A stretch of DNA of 64,000 nt from RGIG4097 sp964599875 (GCA_964599875.1 CAZRHE010000001.1:62001-126000), one strand, 5' to 3'. Numbered from the stretch's first letter, positions 24,620 through 33,799 are shown. Notes: generated from the sequence alone by a model not told the origin. Numbers and translations are program-made.

Positions 24620-26455
24620 TTAAAAGAGTATTGTTTCGCCGCTCTCAACGCCGACGCGGGCGTTGTCGAGGTCTATTGCAAGGCGCGCGGTTTCACCGAC
24701 GGTGAGTACGCCTTCGACGTAAATTTTTTCGTTGCCGATTTCGACGACGGAATACTTCTTTTCGCCGTAATCCGCAACCGACGCGACTTTGACGTCTATC
24801 GTGGGATAACATTCGTTTTCTCTTGCGAGCCTCACGTTAGAGGTTGAGAGATATAAGGAATATTTATCCTTGAATATCTTTTTGCCGAGGCGATACATTT
24901 TTTTGTTAAATTCGTAATACGCCTCAATCTCTCTGCCGTCGCCGAAAACGAGATAGTGCTTTAATATAGTTTTGTTATCCTCTTTGACTTTGCGCTTTTC
25001 GTATTTGAAGACGATGCGAGAAGTTTCGCAGACCGCCTCGACGACCGCCGACCCGATGATTTCGAGTTTGCTCACGTCAAGACCGAAAGAGGTTTTATCC
25101 GAGAAATCTCCGAGCGCAAACAAGTCTTCTCCGCCCGCGCGGACGATAGAAACTTTGCCGTCGGGCGTGCCGATAACTCGTTTCGTCGCAAGGGGAATAT
25201 CTCCGTCCGTAAACGCACCGACGGGAACCACGACTTGCACTTTTCCGTCTTCGACAGCGCTTGCCTGTTGTTCCGCCAATTTAACGGTTCCGCCCAAAAT
25301 ATGCAGTTTATCCGCCTTTTTCGTGCAGTTAATCGTCTTTTTCTGCGAATATTGCGGCATAAGCGTTTGTTCGGTTTCGCCGTCGAAAACGTGAAGTCTG
25401 CTCACGTCTGCATAAAGGGTCATGCTTTCGTCCGTCGCTTCCGTTCCGCTTGCGCCGTAGCCGACTATTTCCGCTCCGTTGATTCTTCCGTGGAGCACGG
25501 TATGCGTGCAAAGTTCTTCGACGACTTCAACGGGCACGTCGAGTTCGACGTCAGTCGCGCGTCTGCGAGAAGTCGTGACGTCTTCGGGGCGCAGACCGAC
25601 CGTGATTTTTTTGCCGTCTATGAGCGCGCTTTCGTCGAAACGAAGTTTAAGTTCACCGTCGAGCGGGAAATCACCGACGACGGTTTTTGCGACGAGTCCG
25701 TTTTCGCCGACGCTCAAAGTGCCGTCCCAAAAGTTCATTTGAGGACTGCCGATGAAACTTGCGACAAACTTGTTCGCGGGATAGTTGTATAGGTATTCGG
25801 GAGAGCCCGTTTGCATAATGCAACCGTCCCTCATCGCCACTATGATATCTCCCATCGTCATCGCTTCGGTTTGGTCGTGGGTGACGTACACGAAGGTCGC
25901 TTTAAGACGATGATGCAGGGCAAGGATTTCTCCCCTCATCTTTGCGCGAAGTTTTGCGTCGAGGTTCGAAAGCGGTTCGTCGAGAAGGAACAAATCGGGC
26001 TGACGCACGATTGCTCTGCCGAGTGCGACGCGCTGTTTTTGCCCGCCCGAAAGTTGGGAGGGCTTTCTGCCGAGATACTCTGTCAAATTGAGCATTTCGG
26101 CGACGTTTTCCACTCTCTCCTTTATGACCGCCTTATCCTCTCCGTGCATACGAAGTCCGAAAGAAATGTTGTCGTAGACGTTCATATTCGGGAAGAGTGC
26201 GTAACTTTGGAACACCATGGAGATATTTCTTTCCTTAGGCGGCAAGCCGTTTACAAGTCTGTCCCCGATATAGATATCTCCCGAGGTGATTTTTTCAAGT
26301 CCCGCAATCATACGAAGAGCGGTACTCTTTCCGCAACCCGACGGACCGACGAACACGACGAATTTTCCGTCCTCTACGTCAAGGCAGAAATCTTTCAGTG
26401 CGTGCACTCCTCCGTCGTATATTTTGTTTGCGTGGAATAATTTTAATCTAGCCAT
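24620..26455 (-). CDS. Sugar ABC transporter ATPase (MsmK/UgpC type) with a long C-terminal extension
   Basis: 611 residues, about 245 longer than the usual 365. Residues 1-235 are the ATPase: Walker A GPSGCGKST, LSGGQKQRVALGRAI, Walker B LFLLDEPLSNLDA, and THDQTEAMT. A normal TOBE region follows and ends at VSRLHVFDGETEQTLMP (about 366). The added part contains a hydrophilic segment, then FKYEKRKVKEDNKTI, and ends with a second TOBE-like stretch, NVRLARENECYPTIDVKV ... KIYVEGVLTVG. The doubling of the regulatory domain could tie transport to a signal. The gene is the energy unit for the two permeases upstream. A stand-alone MsmK lies at 31031. Confidence 0.9.
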   Translation of the reverse strand: MARLKLFHANKIYDGGVHALKDFCLDVEDGKFVVFVGPSGCGKSTALRMIAGLEKITSGDIYIGDRLVNGLPPKERNISMVFQSYALFPNMNVYDNISFGLRMHGEDKAVIKERVENVAEMLNLTEYLGRKPSQLSGGQKQRVALGRAIVRQPDLFLLDEPLSNLDAKLRAKMRGEILALHHRLKATFVYVTHDQTEAMTMGDIIVAMRDGCIMQTGSPEYLYNYPANKFVASFIGSPQMNFWDGTLSVGENGLVAKTVVGDFPLDGELKLRFDESALIDGKKITVGLRPEDVTTSRRRATDVELDVPVEVVEELCTHTVLHGRINGAEIVGYGASGTEATDESMTLYADVSRLHVFDGETEQTLMPQYSQKKTINCTKKADKLHILGGTVKLAEQQASAVEDGKVQVVVPVGAFTDGDIPLATKRVIGTPDGKVSIVRAGGEDLFALGDFSDKTSFGLDVSKLEIIGSAVVEAVCETSRIVFKYEKRKVKEDNKTILKHYLVFGDGREIEAYYEFNKKMYRLGKKIFKDKYSLYLSTSNVRLARENECYPTIDVKVASVADYGEKKYSVVEIGNEKIYVEGVLTVGETARLAIDLDNARVGVESGETILF

Positions 26456-26465
26456 ACTCTCCCCC

Positions 26466-27386
26466 TTAACCCTTGACGGCTCCGTCCATATTTCCGCCGA
26501 GAATGAACTTCTGCAAGAAGAAGAACGCGACTATCATAGGTGCGGACACCATGACCGCGCCCGCAAGCATGACGGGGAACGTGTTCGCGTCGTAACCGCC
26601 GTTGTACATAAGATTTCCGAGAGAAATCGCAAGAGTGTAGTTTTCTTCGCTCGTCAACGCAATCAACGGCCAGAGGAAGTTGTTGTAATTCCACATAAAC
26701 GTCGTGATTCCGAGGACGATGAGAGTGGGTTTAACGATGGGCAGACACACCTTGAAGTAAACTCTGAAACTGCCCGCGCCGTCAATAAACGCCGCCTCTT
26801 CGATTTCCTTTTCGACCGCCATAAACTGCTGTCGCAGCAGGAACACGTTGTACACGCTCATCACGAACGGCAAAATTAACGCCCACAGAGTGTCGTACAT
26901 GCCGAGGAATTTGATGATGATGAAGTTGGGGATGAGCATAACGCACCCCGGTATCATCATAGACGTGAGGGATATAAGGAAAATTTTATCTCTGCCCGCG
27001 AATTTCATACGCGCGAACGCATATGCCGAGAGAGAGTTCAAAAACAAGTTGACGACGGTGTTCACCACGCACACGATGATCGTATTCATGAACACCGTAG
27101 GAATGTTGAGTTCAATCCAAGCATCCTTGTAGTTGTCGAGGACAAAGTGGATATTTCCCAATTCATCTCTCGGCATAAACGAGAAAGTGTTGAATGCGTC
27201 GGGAGTTTTGAAAGAGGACAGCACGAGCCAGAGATAAGGAATGATGAACAGCAACGCGATAAAAATAAGCACGCCGTACACCCCTATTCTACCCAAAATA
27301 TGGGATACGCTGTATCTTCTTTCAAAACGGAGTTTGCCGTATCTTTGAGGTGCGATAGGTTCCGCACAATTGAAATTATCTATCAT
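26466..27386 (-). CDS. Carbohydrate ABC transporter permease, MalG type
   Basis: 306 residues with six membrane helices. The EAA motif for ATPase docking is present as EEAAFIDGAGSFRVYFKVCLPIVKP (EEAAFIDGAG near residue 197). The first helix, GVYGVLIFIALLFIIPYLWLV, and a terminus ending in FFLQKFILGG are typical of MalG-type CUT1 permeases. With the MalF-type partner encoded upstream (4-bp overlap) it forms the channel for an oligosaccharide. The substrate is not visible from the sequence; the operon suggests products of GH30 cleavage. Confidence 0.92.
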   Translation of the reverse strand: MIDNFNCAEPIAPQRYGKLRFERRYSVSHILGRIGVYGVLIFIALLFIIPYLWLVLSSFKTPDAFNTFSFMPRDELGNIHFVLDNYKDAWIELNIPTVFMNTIIVCVVNTVVNLFLNSLSAYAFARMKFAGRDKIFLISLTSMMIPGCVMLIPNFIIIKFLGMYDTLWALILPFVMSVYNVFLLRQQFMAVEKEIEEAAFIDGAGSFRVYFKVCLPIVKPTLIVLGITTFMWNYNNFLWPLIALTSEENYTLAISLGNLMYNGGYDANTFPVMLAGAVMVSAPMIVAFFFLQKFILGGNMDGAVKG

Positions 27387-28303
27387 TTGGCAAACCTCCT
27401 TTTGTTTTTAGGCTTCGGATTCGCACCGATTACCGAGCGGAACTGGATGAGGGTAAGTCCCAAGAGTAGCAGGAACAAAATGAAGGACATCGCAGAGCCC
27501 GCGCCGATAGTGCCTATCGTGGGATTTATCTGCTCGTACACCCCGAAAACGAAAGTGTACGTCGAATAATTCGGCCCTTTCCCCGTCATCAAGTACATTT
27601 GTTCGAATGCTTGGAATCCGCCGATGATTCCCGTCACGGTGAAGAAAGACACCGTCGGCATAACGCCGGGGACTGTTATCGACCAGAACTGTTTGAACGC
27701 GCTTGCGCCCTCTATGGACGCCGCCTCGTACAAAGAACGGTCTATATTCTTCATCGCCGAAAGCATTATGAGGACGTTATATCCGAGTCCGCCCCATATC
27801 GACATAACCGCAAGGATTACAAGGTTCCAACCTTCCGTATACAGTAGGTTTATCTCCACTCCGAGCAGTTTATTGATAAGTCCCGCGCCCGGGTCGAGCA
27901 TAAACGCCCACAACGCGGTCACCGCAACGCTTGCGGTGACGGACGGGACGTAAAACGCCGTCTTGAAGAATCTCTCCCCTTTCACTTTCGTGTTGAGAAG
28001 AGCGGATACCGCAAGCGCAAGCAATATGTTCATAGGGACGGTCAGGAGGATATATTCCACCGAAACCAGTATGGATTGCCAAAAATGCTCGTGCGCGTTG
28101 TTTTTATTCGCCAACACCGCCACGTAGTTGTCAATGCCTACCCAATTGAAACTGCTGCTCACGCCGTTGTAGTCCGTGAAACTTATGATGAGCGCAATCA
28201 GCATGGGCGCCAATTGGAACACCAAAAAGTACGCGATGAGCGGCGAAACGAACAATAAACCTTGCGCGTTGCGTTTCAGTTTAATTTTCTGCTTCCTTTC
28301 CAT
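27383..28303 (-). CDS. Carbohydrate ABC transporter permease, MalF type
   Basis: 306 residues with six membrane helices. It starts with a basic segment, then GLLFVSPLIAYFLVFQLAPML. The EAA loop YEAASIEGASAFKQFWSITVPGV lies near residue 189 (YEAASIEGAS), the docking point for the ATPase. A typical CUT1 family member, it pairs with the MalG-type protein by a 4-bp gene overlap. The stop of the binding-protein gene lies 3 bp upstream. Confidence 0.92.
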   Translation of the reverse strand: MERKQKIKLKRNAQGLLFVSPLIAYFLVFQLAPMLIALIISFTDYNGVSSSFNWVGIDNYVAVLANKNNAHEHFWQSILVSVEYILLTVPMNILLALAVSALLNTKVKGERFFKTAFYVPSVTASVAVTALWAFMLDPGAGLINKLLGVEINLLYTEGWNLVILAVMSIWGGLGYNVLIMLSAMKNIDRSLYEAASIEGASAFKQFWSITVPGVMPTVSFFTVTGIIGGFQAFEQMYLMTGKGPNYSTYTFVFGVYEQINPTIGTIGAGSAMSFILFLLLLGLTLIQFRSVIGANPKPKNKRRFAK

Positions 28304-28306
28304 AAA

Positions 28307-29563
28307 TTACAGAGTAATGTTTTGTTTTGCAGTGCTTTGAGCCTTATCAAGTGCGGTTTTGACGTCTTTGCCGTTATCGATAATATCCGCGAGTGCGTCG
28401 GCAAGGTACAAGTCGTTGACCTTCATCCAGCCTGCCACGACGGGACGCGCGGACGCGCTTTCGAGTTGTTCGAGGACGACTTTCATGGTGTCTTGCAACG
28501 CTTGAGAATATTTAGCACCCGTGATGGGGTCTTCGGTTCTGACTTTCGCATACGCCTTGATTGCGGAGAAGTTGTTTGCGATTGCAGTGTTCACGTTTTC
28601 TTCTTGGAGAAGGAATCTGATGAGTTGTTTGCATGCGTCGACGTTCTTTGTATTCTTGTTGATTGCGACGTTTTCTCCGCCGATGTTAGAATAACGTTCG
28701 CCGCCTTCATTTTCAGAGATAAACAAAGACGCACCGAGTTTGTTTTCGCAGAAAGAGGGATTGTTGGTGAAGTAGTTGTAAATATCCGCGTTGTGCGCAA
28801 GCACGAACATAACGTTTCCGTTGGTGAATGCATTGCTCGATTCACGCACGTTTTTGGGAGATTTGCTGTAAAGGTCTTTAATCATTTGACCCGCGCGGAT
28901 CCCCGCTTCGTTGTTGAAAACGATTTGATTGCCCGAAATCATTTCTCCGCCCGCGCTCTTAAGGAATGCTTGGAAATACCAACTTGCATAACCGCCGGTG
29001 CCGATTCCGCCGAAGAGTGCCTTACCGCTACCGGGATTAAGCGAAAGCCATTCGCTCCAACTCTCGGGGACTTCGGTCACGAGGTCTTTGTTGTAAAGAA
29101 TGATGCTCGTCGTGAGGGAGAAAGGCACTGCGTAGATATTGCCGTTGTATCTAATCGTATCCACAGCGACGTCGTAGAAATCGCTCAAATGCAATCCTTC
29201 TTCACCGTCCGCCGCGAAGAAACCTTCGTTGAGGTTGAGGCAGTACTCCGAAAAAGTGCCGAGCATGGGTTGGTCGAGGAAGAACACGTCGGGTTGTTTA
29301 TCCGACATCATGCTGGTTTGGATTTTCGTGTTGTAGTTATCCTTCGGCACGTAGGTAGGCACGACTGTGATTCCCGTTTGCTCGGTGAATTTTTCAAGCA
29401 TTTCGTTGTACGCCGTTTTCGCCTTGTTGTTCGCGGGAGAATACAACATAAGTCTGATGGTGTTGGGGTCGTTATCCGCGTCGTTGTTGCACGCGACGAG
29501 TAGCGTCGCAAGTGCGGCTACGACCATGATAATCGCAAGGAAAATTGCAATTTTTCTCTTCAT
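28307..29563 (-). CDS. Sugar-binding lipoprotein of the CUT1 ABC transporter
   Basis: 418 residues. The signal peptide ends in LLVAC (Cys 25), so the protein is tethered at the outer face of the membrane. The chain has the two-lobe periplasmic-binding fold: IRLMLYSPANNKAKTAYNEML at the N terminus, TSIILYNKDLVTEVPESW in the middle and FVLAHNADIYNYF later. It captures an oligosaccharide and gives it to the two permeases. The start at 29563 carries GGAGG 7 nt upstream; a longer frame to 29833 lies inside lacI and is rejected. It begins 11 bp after the lacI stop. Confidence 0.92.
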   Translation of the reverse strand: MKRKIAIFLAIIMVVAALATLLVACNNDADNDPNTIRLMLYSPANNKAKTAYNEMLEKFTEQTGITVVPTYVPKDNYNTKIQTSMMSDKQPDVFFLDQPMLGTFSEYCLNLNEGFFAADGEEGLHLSDFYDVAVDTIRYNGNIYAVPFSLTTSIILYNKDLVTEVPESWSEWLSLNPGSGKALFGGIGTGGYASWYFQAFLKSAGGEMISGNQIVFNNEAGIRAGQMIKDLYSKSPKNVRESSNAFTNGNVMFVLAHNADIYNYFTNNPSFCENKLGASLFISENEGGERYSNIGGENVAINKNTKNVDACKQLIRFLLQEENVNTAIANNFSAIKAYAKVRTEDPITGAKYSQALQDTMKVVLEQLESASARPVVAGWMKVNDLYLADALADIIDNGKDVKTALDKAQSTAKQNITL

Positions 29564-29574
29564 AATTTCCTCCG

Positions 29575-30528
29575 TTAAGCCGAATGACCGACGGTCAGTT
29601 TCGGCAATATTTTTATTTGTTTCGGCTCGTCGCCGTTGATCAACTCCATTATCGTGTCCGCAAGACGCACGCCGACTTCGTAAAGCGGTTGCTTGACGGT
29701 TGTCAGTTTGGGACTTGCGACCGCCTCGTGTCCGAATCCGTCGAATCCAACGACCGCCATATCGTCGGGGACGGAAATTCCTTCTTCGGACAGCGCGCGC
29801 ATACAGCCTATCGCCATGGTATCCGTCGCGCAAACTATCGAATCGAGTTTCACTCCTCTTTCAATCAGTTCTTTTGCAGCGGCGTATCCGCCCGCCTCGC
29901 TTGCGTCGCCGAACGAAATCTTGTTGTCGCGGACTTCGTATCCGCCGTTTTTCAAAGCGTCCTTATATCCGTTCAAACGCTCTTCGCCGTAGTGCATCTT
30001 TTGCGGAGCGCAGATTGCTCCCACGTGTTCGTATCCCTTTTCAAGAAGATATTCGACCGCTATTTTTTCTCCGTAGTAGTTGTCTACGTCCACCCACGAG
30101 GGATAATTTTCGTTGTTTCCGTACAGCACGACGGGCTTATCCGAACTTTTCATCGCAAGCAACGCTTTCTCTTCGTCGTGGGAGAGTCCCATCACGATTA
30201 TCCCGTCGAAACTCTCGTCGTCGGGCAGATTTCGGCTGAGTAGAATGGAATATCCGCATTCTCCCAGTCTTTCTCCGATTGCCGTAATCGTTTGCGACAC
30301 GAATTGCTCGGTTGCGGACAACGCTTTCGGCACGTACACGAAGACGATATTCGTGCACTTGCGCGCGAGCGAGCGCGCAACCTTATTAGGATGATAGTTG
30401 AGTTCCTCGGCGGCGGACAAAATGCTTTCGAGGGTTTCGGGCTTGACAAGGTCGGGAGAATTGAACGCTCTCGACACCGTCATCACGGAAAAACCCGTCC
30501 TATTTGCAATATCCACTATCGTCGCCAT
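29575..30528 (-). CDS. LacI-family transcriptional regulator of the glycan operon
   Basis: 317 residues. The N-terminal helix-turn-helix ATIVDIANRTGFSVMTVSRAFN (first part ATIVDIANRTGFSVMTVSRA) and the hinge helix NKVARSLARK are typical, followed by the sugar-binding domain with VVGFDGFGHE near residue 275. It is the first gene of the operon and should bind the palindrome TGTTAGCGTTAACA at 30745-30758, close to the transcription start, to repress its own operon until the sugar arrives. Which sugar is unknown. Confidence 0.92.
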   Translation of the reverse strand: MATIVDIANRTGFSVMTVSRAFNSPDLVKPETLESILSAAEELNYHPNKVARSLARKCTNIVFVYVPKALSATEQFVSQTITAIGERLGECGYSILLSRNLPDDESFDGIIVMGLSHDEEKALLAMKSSDKPVVLYGNNENYPSWVDVDNYYGEKIAVEYLLEKGYEHVGAICAPQKMHYGEERLNGYKDALKNGGYEVRDNKISFGDASEAGGYAAAKELIERGVKLDSIVCATDTMAIGCMRALSEEGISVPDDMAVVGFDGFGHEAVASPKLTTVKQPLYEVGVRLADTIMELINGDEPKQIKILPKLTVGHSA

Positions 30529-30957
30529 ATCTTCCTTTGTCGAAAACGTATTCGTCTGTTGGATTTTTTCAACAGACGAAAGGGGCGCGCCCCTTTCCTC
30601 GATTTCACGAGCCTTGTTTATTTACTTTTTCCGTTAGTGCGAAAACCGCTTTTTCAGCCGTTTTTCGCCACCTTTCGTATATTCCCTCTCACGCCCTCAC
30701 GCGAGGTGTTTTCGGAGAGAATTTTCACGACTTGTTCGCATTTATGTTAGCGTTAACATTTTTCGCTACAATAAATATATTTTCTGTCAAATATATCTTA
30801 TATGTTTCCTCGTCTTTTGTCAATAGCATATTTTGGAAAAACTTGCAAAAACACACTCCGAAATCACTTTTCGATATTCTAACGGCATATTTTTTACAAG
30901 CGCATAAAAAACCGCACACCCGTCGTTTATTTTTTGAAATTTGCGGCAAATAGAAAA
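30529..30957. other. Promoter region and leader of the glycan operon, otherwise featureless
   Basis: The space between the lacI start and the terminator of msmK holds the operator and -35 box described separately. The rest is AT-rich, with no coding region I can support; a 74-codon frame on the minus strand (30725-30949) has no ribosome binding site and crosses the promoter. Confidence 0.5.
30745..30758. promoter_or_regulatory. Candidate LacI-type operator and start of the glycan operon
   Basis: TGTTAGCGTTAACA is a near palindrome with perfect outer arms TGTTA / TAACA and a central CG pair, as in operators of the LacI family. On the minus strand a perfect -35 TTGACA lies 26 bp upstream at 30785-30790, so the operator falls close to the start of transcription. 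The -10 is weak. From here to the lacI start is a leader of about 215 nt. Confidence 0.65.
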
Positions 30958-30981
30958 CGGTTGCGACCGAGGACGCAACCG
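30958..30981 (-). terminator. Terminator of the msmK gene
   Basis: An 8-bp stem CGGTTGCG / CGCAACCG with an 8-nt loop, followed on the minus strand by TTTTCTATTT, 49 bp past the msmK stop. Confidence 0.8.
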
Positions 30982-31030
30982 AAAAGATTGTCGAATTTTG
31001 TCTGAATTATCAGAATATCGTCGTTTTTCG

Positions 31031-32215
31031 TCAAATCAAATTGACTTCGCTTTCTTTTCCGAAGAGGTGTAGCGCATCGCCGTCGAATTCAAACGAAATC
31101 ACGCCGTTTTCGTCCACGAGTTTCTTGAAGTTGTCGTCCACGACCGCCATAGGAAGACAAAGGATAACTTCTTCTCCCTCGAAATCAACGTGCAAGTGAT
31201 ATTCACTGCCCATCATCTCCCCTACGATAATCTTTGCGCTGAACGCATCGTCGGAATTTGAAAGGACTATTTTTTCCGGACGCACGCCCAAAATAATATC
31301 CTGCGCCGCAACTTCGTTTGCTTTGAGTTTTTCCACGATATCGTCGGACGGATAGATTGTCTTTCCCGCGATTTCGATAGAATAATTTTCGGTCAGTTTT
31401 GCTTGCAAAAAGTTCATTTTCGGAGTGCCGATAAATCCCGCAACGAAGAGATTGTGCGGATGATTAAAGACCTCTTTCGGAGTACCGACTTGCTGTATGA
31501 CGCCGTCTTTCATGACTACGATTCTGTCGCCGAGGGTCATCGCTTCCACTTGGTCGTGAGTGACGTAAATGAAAGTCGTGTTTATGCGCTTGCGGAGCAT
31601 GATAATTTCCGAGCGCATCTGGTGACGGAGTTTCGCGTCGAGGTTTGAAAGCGGCTCGTCCATAAGGAACACTTTGGGTTTGCGCACGATAGCGCGACCT
31701 ATCGCAACTCTTTGACGCTGACCGCCCGACAGTGCTTTGGGTTTTCTGTCGAGATATTCGGTGATTTCGAGGATAGCCGCCGCCTCCCTCACCTTTTCGT
31801 CGATTTCCTGTTTCGTATACTTACGCTTGTAGATTTTGGGATTTCCGTTTTCGTCGAGAACGACGTTGCCGTTTTTATCCTTTTTGACGTCCTCTATGCG
31901 TTTCAGTTTCAACCCGAAAGCCATATTCCCGTACACGGTCATATTGGGATAAAGGGCGTAGTTTTGGAAGACCATCGCGATATCCCTATCTTTCGGCTCT
32001 TCGTCGTTGACGAGTTTGTCGTCGATATAAATTTCGCCCTCGCTGATTTCTTCGAGTCCCGCTATCATGCGTAGCGTGGTGGACTTGCCGCAACCGGACG
32101 GTCCGACGAAAACCACGAATTCCTTGTCCGCGATTTCAAGATTGAAATCGTTGACCGCAGGCGTCTTACTGTTGTCGTAATACTTATAAACTTTTTTCAA
32201 CGATACGTTTGCCAT
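31031..32215 (-). CDS. msmK: Stand-alone multi-sugar ABC transporter ATPase (MsmK/UgpC)
   Basis: 394 residues. Walker A GPSGCGKST, LSGGQRQRVAIGRAI, Walker B VFLMDEPLSNLDAK, and THDQVEAMT are followed by a TOBE domain ending LHLFGKESEVNLI. An insertion of about 25 hydrophilic residues (IEDVKKDKNGNVVLDENGN) sits after the Q loop and is not in the textbook enzyme. It is not next to permease genes, so it may energise several CUT1 permeases. The start at 32215 is taken because AAGGAG lies upstream. It is driven by the promoter at 32393-32421 across a leader of about 170 nt. Confidence 0.92.
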   Translation of the reverse strand: MANVSLKKVYKYYDNSKTPAVNDFNLEIADKEFVVFVGPSGCGKSTTLRMIAGLEEISEGEIYIDDKLVNDEEPKDRDIAMVFQNYALYPNMTVYGNMAFGLKLKRIEDVKKDKNGNVVLDENGNPKIYKRKYTKQEIDEKVREAAAILEITEYLDRKPKALSGGQRQRVAIGRAIVRKPKVFLMDEPLSNLDAKLRHQMRSEIIMLRKRINTTFIYVTHDQVEAMTLGDRIVVMKDGVIQQVGTPKEVFNHPHNLFVAGFIGTPKMNFLQAKLTENYSIEIAGKTIYPSDDIVEKLKANEVAAQDIILGVRPEKIVLSNSDDAFSAKIIVGEMMGSEYHLHVDFEGEEVILCLPMAVVDDNFKKLVDENGVISFEFDGDALHLFGKESEVNLI

Positions 32216-32388
32216 AATCGTTCTCCTTTCAAGCGTCAGCCCTTGCACTTTTTCTCTTTCGACAAATTCTGCGTTTTATCGTGCATTTTCGCATCTATAA
32301 ACCGCGTTTTGCGCGTTTTGCCGAGTTTCGTTCCCGTTTCCGAGATTGGACTTTTATATTCTACGCGCCGCGGGAAGCCCGCCCCACG

Positions 32389-32424
32389 ACGTATTGTATC
32401 TCACAAACCGTCTTTATGCAAGAC
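32389..32424 (-). promoter_or_regulatory. Promoter of msmK, twin of the HAD-CAT-TIR promoter
   Basis: Minus-strand -35 TTGCAT (32416-32421) and -10 TACAAT (32393-32398) with a 17-bp spacer. The whole 36-bp stretch matches 35163-35198 in 32 of 36 positions, including the non-consensus spacer. It starts 5 bp past the stop of the TIR-like gene and drives msmK. Confidence 0.75.
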
Positions 32425-32429
32425 TTAAT

Positions 32430-33788
32430 TTAATTTTCTTCGTACCAGCGTTTGATTTGTCCCCAATACACGTTGAGGTCGCGCTCGCTTTCGATAGAAT
32501 CCAAAGCGTTTTTCATATCTTCCATGTAAAGCGACTTATAAGCCTTGTTTTCGTCAAGGGACAAGTATTCCGTCAGCGCAAGATAGTATTCCATGTTGAA
32601 AGTGTTGTACAGTTTGGTGTCTATACTCCCCCTTTCAAAGTTCATTTTCATATTGTTTCTTTCTTGGAAAGACGCGTACAGATATTCGTTTGCGCCGTCC
32701 TCTTCGAAATACTTTTTGACGAGGTACATATTGCGGAAAACGTACGCCTTGAAGAGTGCAAGAATACCTATGCCGTCGTTGCTGTTTCCGTCCGAAACGC
32801 CCTTTGCTTCCAAAATTTCGATTTGAGCAATGGTTTTAAGTGCGTACTCTCTGCACTCGTTGACCCATTGATCTCTCTCCTCTTTTTTGACGAGCCCGTT
32901 TGCGTAGAGCATGCACGCAAAAGCGAGTTGTTCGTAAATAAACACCTTTGCCCAACTTGCGAAAATTCCGCCGTCCCCCATTTTGTCGAGATCGGCGTCG
33001 CAAGACCTGTGCGTAAGGAAAATCCGCATAAAGTCGGCGTTTTTGATATAGTCGCGACCGGTTTCGGGGCTCACGGTTATACTCTGCGCCATATTGAGAA
33101 ACGCTATGCTGATATTGACCGCAATTCCCAGTTCCTTCGAAAAACTCGTTTGGTGTTGTTTTTTGAACAAGGACAACTCTTCGCAAACTTCTTTTTCGTC
33201 CCCGAACATATGCGCCGCCTGCATATAAAACAGCACGTATTGCGCAAGTTCGTAGTCCGAGCATTTCGAGCCGAATTGAGAATAATGCGCGGTTATTTTG
33301 TCGTGAATGAGATATCTGTTGTCTATCAAATTCATCTTGTTTTCGCCGATCGCCATTTTTTGTCTGCTCAAAAAGTACGCGACTATGCCCTTTGCAAAAT
33401 CCTCTTTTTCCTGCCCGTCGATAGGCTCGACGAAAGCGTTGCTGAAATCGGACGGCAATTCGATGTGCTCGTCGCGGCGTTTGACGCAGTGCACCTTTTT
33501 GTTGCCGTAACTCGCAAGCACGTATCCGAGTTCGAAGAAAGTATTATTGCTGATTGCGGAAATAACGTTGTTATTCTCCGCAATCCCGACTTTGTTTTGG
33601 AAAATGACTATTGCCTGATTGCAACTTTTCATTTGTTCCACGACGGTGTCGAGAACGAACGGGCTATCTGAATTGTTGTCGTAATTTCCGCCGACGAAGC
33701 ACACGTATCCCTCTTTCACCAAGTATTCTTTCACGAGAATCGCGACTTCGTTTCCGCCGCTCCAAGCGATAAAAACCTTATCTTTCAT
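32430..33788 (-). CDS. TIR-like domain protein with an unrecognised helical C-terminal region
   Basis: 452 residues. Residues 3-140 resemble the TIR-like fold of predicted nucleotide-binding proteins (PF10137-type): strand KVFIAWSGG (4-12), helix EVAILVKEYLVKEG, strand YVCFVGG, helix LDTVVEQMKSC, strand AIVIFQN, and NNTFFELGYVLASYGN (81-96), whose Glu 86 is at the place of the catalytic Glu of NAD+-cleaving TIR proteins; IELPSDF then follows. The C-terminal 310 residues are helical, with no known motif. TIR proteins of this group include effectors of bacterial defence or cell-suicide systems, but no partner of such a system is recognised here. The start at 33788 is preceded by AGGGAGG. It is the last gene of the HAD-CAT-TIR operon. 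Confidence 0.72.
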   Translation of the reverse strand: MKDKVFIAWSGGNEVAILVKEYLVKEGYVCFVGGNYDNNSDSPFVLDTVVEQMKSCNQAIVIFQNKVGIAENNNVISAISNNTFFELGYVLASYGNKKVHCVKRRDEHIELPSDFSNAFVEPIDGQEKEDFAKGIVAYFLSRQKMAIGENKMNLIDNRYLIHDKITAHYSQFGSKCSDYELAQYVLFYMQAAHMFGDEKEVCEELSLFKKQHQTSFSKELGIAVNISIAFLNMAQSITVSPETGRDYIKNADFMRIFLTHRSCDADLDKMGDGGIFASWAKVFIYEQLAFACMLYANGLVKKEERDQWVNECREYALKTIAQIEILEAKGVSDGNSNDGIGILALFKAYVFRNMYLVKKYFEEDGANEYLYASFQERNNMKMNFERGSIDTKLYNTFNMEYYLALTEYLSLDENKAYKSLYMEDMKNALDSIESERDLNVYWGQIKRWYEEN

Positions 33789-33799
33789 AATTCCTCCCT

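Noticed and set aside
30725..30949. A 74-codon minus-strand frame between lacI and msmK
   Set aside because: It has no ribosome binding site and runs over the promoter and operator of the glycan operon.
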